Source of the DNA: Paragordius varius
Lineage: Eukaryota > Nematomorpha
DNA: 64,000 nucleotides
Assembly: GCA_964247055.1 (NCBI GenBank)
Contig: OZ176054.1
Location: forward strand, 5,208,001 to 5,272,000
Direction: 5' to 3'
This document shows positions 23,811 through 36,000 of the stretch, in pieces (within the stretch, counting starts at the first letter, position 1; each line of letters begins with the position of its first letter). The position numbers and the translations under genes were made by a program. The notes under the pieces are model-generated. The model was not told the origin of the DNA. It searched no databases and saw only the letters and a program-made list of their open reading frames with translations.

Positions 23811-25855
23811 CTAGCTGGCCCTGTCACTCTTCGCTGTGACGTAGTCTCACCAATAATTATTTTTAATTTTCAATAAATCGAGGTAATGGAGATATAATAA
23901 TAAATAACATTTAATAAAAAGAATGTTTTTAATTATTATTCTTTTACGGATTTTTGCATAAGCTCAAATATTCACACGATTACCATATTTAAACTCTACC
24001 TTATTAAAGTTTATATTCAAGTATTATTGGATTTATTTTAGGATTTTCATTTTTCAAAATCATGGTTAAAAGTGTTGTTTTGAAATTGTGTTCACACAGC
24101 TGGTATTAAGGGATACAAAAAGTAATCATTTGTGGTTCCTTTTAAAGGAAAGAATGATATACAAATTCCCCAGAAGTGTGTTCAACTGAATTCGTATGGC
24201 TTCTTAAGTTTTTTAAAATTTATCTCCAAGACCATGCCATTTTTATATGGCGTCTCAGTTTTAAACCAGTAGACCCCTAATAGACATATATGGAAAAAGC
24301 GCTGAGTTAAATTCTTTGCCTTTATAGGAAATATTTGGAATATCTTTTTACCATCCACTAAGTAATCGTTATTGATGGCGTGATAGGGCATAAGGGTCCC
24401 AAATTAACGGCTAATAAAAAACCCTGAGCTTCTTTGCCTAGTTACGGGTAATATTAGCAATGAGCTCATATGCCTTCATAAAATTTCAGTAAATTAGCTC
24501 CAAAACAACGCAATTGCTATATAGTGCGCAGTTTTTGGCGAATAGCTCCTTACCCAGGGGCAGATATAAAAAAGCGTTGGGCAAAATTTTTGCCTTTATA
24601 TGGGGAATGTCTGGAATTATCATGAATTCCATATGTTCTTATTAAATCATGAGTTTTCTGAAATTTAGCTCCAAAGGCATGCTGCATCGATATGGTGACG
24701 CAGTTGTTGGCCGGTAGCCCCCTACCCAGAGGCCAATATAAAAAAGACGTTCGATAAAAATTTTTGCCTTATAAGGGGAATCATCATTTATTCCATATGT
24801 TCTTAATAGTTTATGGAAGAATGGCTTATAAACTAAATAATAGTTCAATGATAGCGCATATGGCGTAAAGGACCTATTTAACCGCTAATTTAAAAAATCC
24901 GCTCGACTTAAATTTTTGCCTTTTTACGGGTAATATATCAGGCCCACATTAAACTTATGTGGCCTGATAAGTTTTCTGAAAATTAACTCCTAAACAAAGC
25001 AATTTCGATATGGTGGCGCAGTTTTACAAGGGTAGCCCCCTAACCATGGGCGAAACAAAAAAACGCTCGATTAAAATGTTTGCCTTCATTTGGGTAATAC
25101 CGTGAATCATGATTGCTTATGTATGCTCTCGTGGGCTTTTCGAAAAATTGCCTCAAAACCAAAAAGTCCTTCTATGGTGGCGCATTTTCACGGCAAGGGC
25201 CCAATTATGGGGTAAAATAAAACGGCTCTACTTAATTTTTTTTCTTTTTTACAGGTAATATCTAAAGCCCTTATTGAACTCATATGGCATAGTTTTTCTG
25301 AAATTTAGCCCCAAAGGTACGCTATTTCGATAAATGACGGGTCAGTTTTTAGCGGGTATTTTCTTACCCAGCAGCTATTATAAAAGAAACGCTCTTAAAT
25401 TTCTGCCTTTTGACAGGGAATACCTGTAATCTTTATTGAATTTTTACGGTCTCATACATCAAAAATAGATTCAAAAAAATATTTTTGTGGACTTTTTTTG
25501 AAAAAAAATGACATTTTACGGGAGGAAGCGGGTAAAAAGAGGGCCTAAATTAAAAAAGCGAGCCGACTATGTTCGGCTCATCGAAAATAAGTAAAAATCA
25601 TATTTGAAATCGAATTGTTCAATACGTTTTTCGGAATGTCTCAAAGACACGATTTTTGTGGACTTCTGTTTTCAAAAAAACTCGTTTCTTACCCGGGGTG
25701 GGCCCGAACGGGGGGCCTAATTCAAAAAAGGGCAAATTTATTGTCGGGACATTCATTAATGTTTATAATTTTTAACATTTGGATTTAAATCAGTCTACCG
25801 GTTTTCCGGAAACAGATCACAAAGCTAGCATTTTCCATTTTTATAAATATATAGA
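23811..25855 (-). mobile_element. Non-autonomous Helitron with internal satellite array (2,045 bp)
   Basis: Read on the minus strand it begins A|TCTATATATTTATAAAAA at 25,855 and ends GGGCCAGCTAG|T at 23,811. A terminal hairpin (GTCAC...GTGAC around AGCGAAGA) lies 11 bp before CTAG, the classic Helitron 3' structure. The first ~400 bp match the copies at 15,623 and 50,731. Between 24,200 and 25,440 lies an array of diverged ~160-bp units. No transposase-related coding is present. Confidence 0.75.
24200..25440 (-). repeat. Tandem array of ~160-bp units inside Helitron
   Basis: Units recur with landmarks GTGCGCAGTTTTTGGC, GGTAGCCCCCTACCCAG, AAATTTTTGCCTT and CTGAAATTTAGCTCC at about 24,515, 24,685, 25,010, 25,173 and 25,330. 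It is the same repeat, in opposite orientation, as 51,130-52,650. Confidence 0.65.
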
Positions 25856-26292
25856 TTTCGTTTGTACTGTCTAAGAGTAAAAAAACGATATTTTAATAAG
25901 CGCGATTGTGCCGCAACAGGATGTTTCTTCATGTTTTATAATCGTTATATTGCTTTAAAATTGTAATTATAATACAAATGAAAATTATATTGAATGATTT
26001 TTTTATTTGGTTTTATTACGATACAATAGCTATAAAAATAAATTTGGATGTCAATATCGGAAAAGACAATTTAATTATATTAAAAACAAACCGAATTTAC
26101 GGAATGTATAATTTTATATACAATTCTTAAAATGATTTAACTGCTTTTTAAAAACCTCATTTCCAAGTTGCTCAAAAAAAATTATGCTGGATAAAAGTGT
26201 TTTTTGGTATTGAATCCTATTTTAAGGTAAATTTTTTAAAAATTTCGTGAGAAAACATACAATTCTGTATTAATAGTTTTCTTCGAGTGTAG

Positions 26293-26335
26293 CAGGAATG
26301 TCCAACACATACGTTTTGGGCCGCCTTTTGATTCA
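26293..26335 (+). mobile_element. Left end of hAT-type MITE
   Basis: CAGGAATGTCCAACACATACG then GGGCCGCC matches the family's left terminus. No right end was found downstream; a short-retroelement copy lies 110 bp further on. Confidence 0.45.
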
Positions 26336-26446
26336 AAAATCCTGCGAGTCTAATACGAATTATATATGGTAATCAATATTTTATTAAATTTCAAACATAA
26401 AAAACCAAAATTTTAGCACTATTATAATTTCCAACAATATTAATTT

Positions 26447-26572
26447 TGTAATGGTAATTTACGGATTGGTTATGTTTTGTAATAACAGTTGTTAAAATAA
26501 TTTCTATTTATAATTTTATTTAATTCTATTTAATTATCCTTTATCGTTATATTACGGATTTTAACAACCGTT
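26447..26572 (+). mobile_element. Short retroelement copy lacking its hammerhead segment (126 bp)
   Basis: Starts TGTAATGGTAATTTACGG and ends CGGATTTTAACAACCGTT, as does the 209-bp element at 40,853, but lacks an 87-nt block equal to 40,905-40,991, which holds the ribozyme. It is flanked by its own near-perfect repeats (AATATTAATTTT and AATATTTAATTTT), so it is an independent insertion. Confidence 0.7.
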
Positions 26573-27204
26573 AATATTTAATTTTGTTGCTGAAATTGCA
26601 TTTTTTTTAGAAAATATATTAAAAACTTTAAGTAAAAAAAACAGCTTCCAATTATTGCATTCATTTAGTAATTTTTGGTAGTCTGGACAAAATATCTCGG
26701 CGGGCTACGCTGACACTTCAGAAATAGATTTTTGTCCTCCTTTAAAAAATATAAAATTTGGCTCTTTGTGTGTTATATTTTGAATGAAAATACGGAAACT
26801 TTATTATAACATTTTCGTGACTATATTTTTTGTAGATAAAGCCAAACCGCAAGTTTTGAATTAATTTGTTTGACACATTCAATAAATTAAACTTTAATGA
26901 AGTATCCGGGCTCCCAATTAAAAATTAGTTTTGAGCTTTCTGTATCTTGTAAACCCAATATTTTATATCTTATAAGCCAAAAATAATTATATCAGTTGTT
27001 ATTTTAAACGATTTTGCCTTTATATTGCTAATTTCCTTTTAAAACCTTAAATGTATTCAAATCCAACAAGGATTTTATGTGCGTTTTAAGAAAAAATGGA
27101 CATATTAAAACTATGGTTAAAATTTGTATCATTTAAATTATTCGAAGGTTTTAGTGTATTGACGCATCTCGTGGTATTTGAGCAGGATTAATGATTTTTA
27201 ACTA

Positions 27205-27665
27205 ACTCTACTCCTGTTGATTTATAACATATAAGGAAATGGCGCCTTCCGGCAAAAAAAATTCTGATTTTCTAATTATAAAAAGCTTAATCCTAGCTTA
27301 AGAATTATAAGGATCCCTATCATCTGGCTGAATTCTAATACACTCGGTTGTCTAATATGGACTCTAAGTCTGAAATATTGATTTCCCCGCCTCTATTAGG
27401 TTTCAATTTATCAAAAACTCAATATATATATACAATTCCTGAACTAACAGTGTTTACCCGTGGTCATTATATGGGAATGATAAAGGACAAAACGCGCCTC
27501 ACACTATGACAAGTGGTAAACACTGTCAACAAAATTTGAGTTTCTTATAGTCTCTGTTGCTAATTAGGATATACTAATATCTCCAACCTGCAACTAAGTA
27601 GAATAACTTTCTCTACTCCTCTTGTATAACTTATAAGGAGATGGCGCCTTCCGCTAAAAGTGTAT
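27205..27665 (+). repeat. Direct repeat of a ~50-bp motif
   Basis: TCTACTCCTSTTG...TATAAGGARATGGCGCCTTCCG occurs at about 27,207-27,256 and again at 27,610-27,656. Between them, ACAGTGTTTACC and GGTAAACACTGT form a small inverted pair near 27,449 and 27,512. Origin unknown. Confidence 0.4.
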
Positions 27666-30060
27666 ACGCTTAATAAAGTAAATTTTATTACAAACTATAA
27701 TTTTTATATGTAATGTATAATAATGTTGGCAAATTTAAATTAAAATAATCATGCATGGCTTGACTAAGCTTTTTAAAATAACTATCAAAATAATATTTTT
27801 ACATGTTTTGCACTATTTCATTTTATTAACTAAACTAAAATTTTTGCGATAACCATATGTTATTGATAGTATAATTATTCTTACAAAATATTGGAGTTAT
27901 CAAAAATATAAAAAAATTAGGCTTTTAACTCTTTTTTATTAAAATTATAACCTAAAATATAGATAATTAAGGCGCGTTTTTACCTTTATTTCTCTTACAT
28001 TGGACAACAAATTTTTCTGCCACTCGAGTTTTTTGCATTTTCTGATATTTAGTATCATTTTAACAGTAAATCTGAAATAAAAATTATACTCGATTGAAGA
28101 ATTTTGTATAATTTGATTTTTTTGATTATGCGTCCTCTTTATCAAAATTTTACTAAAAAATGTTTTTCTTTGAAAATATACAAGTAATGCCCATTTGTAA
28201 TATATCATTCGAAAGAGTAATAAAAACTCTATAAAAGGCATACTAATATGTATTACATCGACAGTTAATATTGGACACAAAAAGCGACAAACGCGCGAAG
28301 CGAGAGCATTTTTTTTAATTATTATATTTTTAAAACTAATGGATGAAAATAGCTTAAACTTTGTTTAGATGGTGATGAATGTCCAAAAAAGATAAATATG
28401 TTTTTTTATTAAAACATTTTTTTATTGCTTTTATGTCACTCAAAACAGCCATTTTTAAGTTTTTTGTTTTTTAAAAATTACCATCTCATCGATATTAATT
28501 TATTTTCTTTACGAGGCTGATAATTACGAAATTTTAAAGATTAAAATAAAGCTTAAGGTATTTTTGATCTTTTATAGCCATTATGTAATAAATTTACAGA
28601 TATAACTATGCATTTTAGTATCCACTAGGTAAAATATATATGATAATATAAATTTTTATTAAAAAAGCAAACCAAAAGCTTTTTCAAATATTTTTTTTAA
28701 ATTAAATACTAATATAACCCTAATAATTATATTAAAATAATTTATATGATTTTCAAATTAGTTTGTATGTGAAAATTTTTGACTTATTTTAAATCCAAAT
28801 AACTTTTACATCCGATTGATTTAAATGACTTACTACCATTTAAAAGATGCAGTTTTTTGCGCTCTTTCGAATGATATAAAATACATGGCTTCATATCTAA
28901 AACTTTTAATTTTCGGAATTTCGAGTTTAATGTTAAATCGGGGCCAAAAATTATCGATAAACTCTAATATAAAAAAATTCTTGAATGCTAGACCAATTTT
29001 CTCTTCAGATATACTAATTATGTACTTTAATTTAAATTTTAATACAAGAATGGCAGTTAAAAAAAGTTAAAATTTGTTGTCTAGTGTTATATGACGTTAG
29101 CCCGAATTTTCTTTTGCCTCATAGCAAATGATCATTTTGAGTTACCAAAAAAACCACTGGAGCAGAAATTTAATTTACTCTATGGATGCGTGTATTGTAG
29201 GGGTAATACTTAAAAATATATTAGGAGATCAAAGTATCAATGAGGTACTTTATAAGATTGTGTTTGACTTGCAAATAATTTTGCATAAACTGTAGGAAAG
29301 TATAACCTATGTTCGGAGTAAAAATGAATTATTTTATTTTCATAATTTAAATATGAATGTCAATAAAAACCAAACCCTTCAATCCAAACAATACAAGGGA
29401 TTCTGACCAACTGATAAACTACCAAGAGGAAAAAACCATTATTTTTCTTCGGTGTAGTTACACTAACAATTTATTTATGTGTTTTCATATTGATTTTTTA
29501 TGTGAAAACAAGAATTCAATAGACACACACTCATCTTCACCGTAGTATATGGATATATGTATGTGAGACAACTACTTAACTAATGTATAAACAAACATAT
29601 TGTGTTGATCTAACTTTCATATTCTTCTCTATCGTTTCACAGATGAGCAAACTGTGTTTTAACGGTATTACTAATGTTTAGTTTAACAAAAAAGTTGTGG
29701 CAAAGTTGTAAGCTAAAAAAGACAAAAACACTTTTATTTTTATAGATATGTTGTGCATCTTTAATGCAAGAAAATGCAGTGCAGTGCAGTTTTCATTGTG
29801 TTATGCTCTCTTTTGATTAACTAAAAAGACACACAAAGAAAAAATCTATTATCGACGCATTTTATTATTATCATTATTATTATTATAACATAATTATCTT
29901 ATCGGAGTGGGTTTTTTATTAATATTTTTAGTTATCGATGGACAATCTTTTATATCTCTTACCCAATCATTTATCAAACCTTTTTTACGGATAAAATGGA
30001 GGATCAAATGAAATTTACATTTTGAATGTATTAGATTTTGACCAAATTAAAATCAATAAT

Positions 30061-33000
30061 ATGTATAACAATGATGGTAAGATCATGTGCAATATAACAA
30101 CATCTAATGCTGAAGAAACCAATTCCAATCAGTATTCATTAAATAATCAAGGCATGAATAAACATTTGTCCTATCCGTCGCATCAAGAAAATCTTTCCAC
30201 TTTTTCAAGGACAGAGTAAGTGTTTTCTACTCATTTTTAAACTATTTTGTCAATTTTTTTCCAGTTTTTAAGCTTTTAAAACACACTTGTCATTTTTTCT
30301 TAAACATATTTTTTGAAAGCACACGCAATATTTAATTTCAATATTATTAGACGCGTAATTACTGGAAAATATTTTAACATATTTCTGATTTCCTCCTCCT
30401 AGAGTATGGGCTGAAGTTTTTAAAGTCAAACAAGAAACAAATGGACAAAATAATCATTACAAATGGGAAATTATATCTGATGGACTAGTATTAGTGCATA
30501 TTCAAATTTCATTCCTTAAAAACCTAGAACCTATTCTTAGTGACAAAAATATTTCTATATGGACGGCCAATGAAACCAACGATATTCTGAATTTGTTATC
30601 CATACCAATCTCTGGTACATAAATTAGTTTTTATTCAACGATAATTTTATTTCCAAATGATTAACTATATGCATGAAATTAAAAGCCCTTTCATTTAAAC
30701 ACTTGGCAGATATATTAATTAAATTTTTTCAACGCTAAATGCGTACTAAATAACATTTTATTAAACAATTATTTTCAAAAGTTTGTCCAACTTACAATGG
30801 GAAATTTAATTAGTTTACATACACATATTATGTATTGTCTCATTTAAATCATTAATAAATAGGACTGTATTAACCAATCTTCATTTGTACTTTTTTGCAT
30901 ATATTATAAATATTTATATACATTATCAAAAAAAAGTTACCCTAGGAAAGTAGCTTTTTTATTAATTTTTTCATATATTTTTGCTAATAAAATGGCAGAA
31001 AAGAATGATAAGAGTCCAAATCTATGGGGAATATGATATATATTATTTCGTTAATATAATATTACTATTCATATTAACGCATAGATAAGTTATCAATTAT
31101 AAACATATATAATTCGATATTCAGTATAATAAAAAAGATTAAATCCTTTAGATAAAAACTTGTATCGATAAGGTTAATAAAAACTTGGCTAGAACTCAGT
31201 TAAAATTATATTGCGATCATTTAAAGACATATCAAGGTATATTTCATATGTTCAAACGAAGAAATCGCTATGGGGAACATTGAAACTAAAACCCTATTTC
31301 CTCAGGTTGGATTTGACCAGTCATTAGGGGGTTTTTAAATGACCCGACTGTTATTGGTTAACCGAAAAAAACTTTTGAACATATGTTTATTAAGTAATAT
31401 AAAATTGAAGCTTAAACTTAAATTTTTAAAAAATGTTAAAATTTGTAAAATTCCATTCTTGTTTAAATGATATTAATTAGTCATTATTATCATTAAATTA
31501 AGAAAACTGTTTGATTGGATAATAATCCAGTTAAAACATCTGAAAATGTAATAATAATAATTGACTGGTTATTACCAAATATGAGTTAATCAATAAGGAT
31601 TCAGACCGGTGTTTTGACCCAAGTTACAGACCCAACCCTACTTTAAAGAATTCTAAATGGCTTATGCATGAAACCAGTATTCTAATTGAAATAAATATAT
31701 TTTTATTGGAATACATGAGTGTGAGGGATATAAATGACATACAGAACAGATCTCTATTTTTGATGCAATTTTACATTTTAAAATTTGTAGCTTGGGATGG
31801 GTAAAATGTATTATTAATTGATTTTATATGATGATACAGAATATAACGTAAAACAAACATCCGATTGCTTCGTTTACTGGAAAGATGCGCAAAGTCATGA
31901 CGTTTGGGGACTAAATTTTCCCCACGCCAATGACGCTACCAAATTTATGGAAACAATCCAAGTAATTTTTTAACTTAAATTCAGTATTTTTTGCTTTTTC
32001 TAAACTTTTAATGGCTAATTTGATTTATATAGATTTTAAAACTTTAATTCAAAAATAATATAGTGAACGGGTGTGAGTCGATGATGGGTATATATATATA
32101 TATATATAATTTATTAACCTGAATGTGTTAAGTTAAATAATAATTTGTCCTGCGACAAAAGTAACCAACTTTAAAATAATATTCGTTCATTTATTTTTAC
32201 TTTCCATTAAGAAATTTAGTGCTTAAAAATGCTTAATTTATTACGCAAAAATATTGTTACCATTATATGAATATATTAAAATATATATTAGTTAGAATTG
32301 AATTTGTTTAAATGTATCATATAGTGTTAGTAAATTTTTTTAAACTAAAAAAAATGAATGAATCAAAGTTTAATTTTAAAAGTTAGTGGACAGCTGTTTC
32401 TAGCTATTTTTACATATATTCCCTTTGTGTGGCGTTTCCTCAGTATTTTCTGCAAATTAAATTTTAAGTCACCTATTTTTCGTGTTTTCTCCTATAAACC
32501 ATATATCTTTATACTGTCATCAATTATTAATAGGAATGGAAAAATACGTATCGACCCAGTGACACAAAGATATCATCCGATTATAAATTGACAATCAACC
32601 AAAACCTTACCTCCTTTAATGCGGGATACAATTCGACAACCACACTAAATAATAATCCTCATTCACTCTATTACAATGCCCCAATACCACATCTGTTTGT
32701 TCATGATGCTCTTAACAATAATCGTGGCGAGAAGCAGGGAACATCCAAAATAAATCAATCCTCTTTATTTGGCTCTTCTTATCAAGTCCGAAATCCGTTT
32801 AACTTGAACACCAATATACCACTTTCGCATTTGTATTTAGACAAACAAAATTTTACAACAAACACCAACCCAAACAAACACAAATTTACAACTGAATACT
32901 TAAATGAAAATAATTTTTTTTATTCAGATAAATTTGATATTTATGGTAAAAATAATAATAATACTACTATTGGAAACGCGAATTGCTCATCAGTTCGCAT

Positions 33001-36000
33001 GAAACGTAGTGAAAGCATATCCTATCATAACGATAGGGAAGAGGGCTTCCGTGAATACATATACGGAAATTGCCCCGCTGGCTCTAGATATACCCGTAAA
33101 GCCCATTCTGATACCTATGATTTCAATCTAAAGTCGTCTAAGTCACAGTCCAAAAATCATGTAGAACATGATGGAAGTATAATACGTAAAAATTTTGAGA
33201 AAATTAATTTGCATTCCGATTCCATACTTCCAAACATATCAACTGACCCAATTGGTCGTCGTCCTAATCAAGAAAATAAATTATTGACAAATCACTCACT
33301 ACCAAAATCATATACGTTGCATGCCTTAAGTTCAAAAACCCATAATTTGATGTCAGATTCGTTTAATGAAAATTTTTTGGGGTCGCTTGACACAATGGTT
33401 ACCGATGTTGTTGAGCCCCAAGCGCTCCCTTCTGAATTCGAATTGGATTCGAGGGTAAATTATCTTGAAAAAAAATTTAAGCCAATATATAGTTCTAATT
33501 TTACAAACATTATGTTGTGATTAATATTTTTTAAAGTCCAATCAATCATATATATATATATATTATAATATAATTCACAGTTTTATAGCAGAATTTTTAA
33601 TCGTTATACTCTACCCACAGATGAAAAGTTTTGAGGAAATGAAGAAGTGTAAATACAAAGATACACCACCACAGTTTACCCCTTATGGCTATTGGAGTCG
33701 AGCTATAAGAAAAACAGGGTAACCATATTTTTTAAAACGTATTATTATCGAAACAATTATATACCCTAATCGTTTCGTTTGTAGATGGTTAAGTATAAAA
33801 CATTGGTTGACGAGTAAAAAGGGAAAACTAGAGCTAGCTAACAAAAGATCTTGGAAGCGGTATTGGGTTTGCCTGAAAGGCCCTACTCTTTTATTTTACG
33901 CTACCTCAGATCCAGAAAACTCTCAGGCACAAAAGGTCCTTCATCACATGTTAATAATAGAAGGAGCCATTGTCCAGGCCATGCCGGAACACCCCAAAAA
34001 AGAAAATCTATTTTGTCTGAGTATAAACTCTGGTGATGTATTCCTCATGCAAGTATACATATATATCACATGCATAATTTATATTTTAATAAGGAAATTT
34101 TCGTTTGGAAATCAATCAACAAATTTTGTAACCTTAAATGTTTAACATTTTACATCCCTCAAATGTACGCATTGTTCATATTTTGTTTTGAATCGACTGT
34201 TTGATTCAAAGTCATTTTTATCAATAAATATTGGTTTAGGATCAAATTATCTAATTTCAGTTTCAAAATTTTTTAACGAAATAAATTAATGATTACGGCT
34301 ATGATTCCGAAAAAAATAGTCATGACTCCAATTTTTTGGTCAAATGGTTTACAATTATTTTTGATTGGGATACATTTGAATGCATGTGTTGTACTTTTTT
34401 GAAAATCTAGGGAATATACATTTATTGAATGTAAAACAAAATAAATTAAATATATAATTCGATACCGTTGTTTTGGTTTTATAAACGGTTATATAAAAAT
34501 GGTTCCACAAAAATTGCTTCAACTTTAATTTCTGATAAAAACATATAATTAATTCCGTTTTTATTTTTTGATTGAGGTTAACTACCATTTCGATACTAAA
34601 CGGCGCTTGTTAACGCAGCTCATAAAAAATAATTTTTCATTATATTTTTTTTTTCTCTTTAATCCATTATAGGAATAATGCTTCCACATTAAATTAGAAA
34701 GTTAACATAATTTTTTGGAAACATATAACCATATATACTTATAGACTTTTTTTAAAAAAAAATAATTTATACTTGTATCGTTTTTTTAATATTTTAATTG
34801 TATTAAATGTAATTACTTTTTTTGTAATCTGTTGCAAAAAAGTTTCTTTTCTATTATTACACTTGTAAAAAACTATATAATGTTGTTGTTGTTAGGCCAG
34901 TTCATTTCATGAAATGGAAAATTGGATTTCTGCCTTACATATCTCGTGTGCTGCCTCTATAGCTCGCCATCATGGAAAAGAAAACATAATTAAAATTATG
35001 ACACATGAAATTTTCAAACTCAATTACAACATTGAAATGGTAATTTTACACATATTCTTAAACCGCGTTTTAGATTATATAATTAGCCAAATGCGTTATT
35101 TTTGTAAAAAGATTTATGCGATTTACAAAAAAATTTTGTATATCTGTATATATTTGGAAGCTTACATTTAAAATTTAATGGACTTTAAAACTAAAACAAA
35201 CGGGTAAAACGCCATATAAGAAAAACAAATGAAATCAATGCACTTAACAGCTTATAATTAATATTTGCTAAGGACAAAAAATGGACTAAAACGACCAAAA
35301 ATTTAACATATGAAATTACTAAAATAAAAAGGTAACCGTCTGATACATTAATTTTGATGTAATAGGCACGTATATGGTGGCTATAATATATTTGAATTAA
35401 ACGTAAAATATTAAAATTCACATATGTTTAATAAAAATAACTTTTTTATAATATAGTTTAAATAACGTATATCTAAAATTATTAAATTTGATAATATGTG
35501 CAATATTAATAAATTATAAGGTTTTAGTCCGTAAAAAATATATAGGATTTTTAATTATATAAATCATCTGCCCTCCTAATTTTGTCTAGTAGAAATATAT
35601 ATGTTGCGGGTAAATATAATTAAAATATACTTTTGGATAAATAAGAAGTAAGGAATGCATGCTAAAATGTATCATATTTTTTATGTTATTTACATTTTGG
35701 GCAGGATAACCGCATGAAAAACATGGGAGAAGCGCAGTTGACCATAGTTACCGATATAAACAACCGACAAGCAATCAGCAAACAAATCAAAAAATGGGAA
35801 CAAAGAATCGAAGAAATGGCTATCGAAAAATTCCGTTATCAGTGCTATAAGGCTTCCTTGCTCAATTCTGATTTGCCAAATCCAAAAGTTATAAGCAAAT
35901 ATTATTTTAAATATTAATGTACACTAAATTATCCTAATATTGACCCGATTAAAGAGGGAATACATGGATCTTTATCCGCATGTAACCTTTATAAAATATA

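Larger units (their letters stand above)
17818..30060. other. Gene-free, transposon-rich intergenic region
   Basis: No host gene could be supported between the fucosyltransferase start and the first SIF exon. Contents recognised are hAT-like MITE pieces (18.3-18.9 and 26.3 kb), a palindromic element (19.25-19.73 kb), an RTE-type LINE (19.9-22.8 kb), a Helitron with an internal array (23.8-25.9 kb), a short HHR-family retroelement copy (26.4 kb) and a duplicated short motif (27.2 and 27.6 kb). 27.7-30.0 kb shows only AT-rich sequence. Confidence 0.6.

Noticed and set aside
27449-27523. Miniature element with ACAGTGTTTACC inverted ends
   Set aside because: The 12-bp inverted pair is real but there is no target-site duplication or second copy; could be chance.
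28825-29070. 81-codon plus-strand ORF
   Set aside because: No domain, no splice partners and AT-rich composition like its surroundings; a chance open frame.
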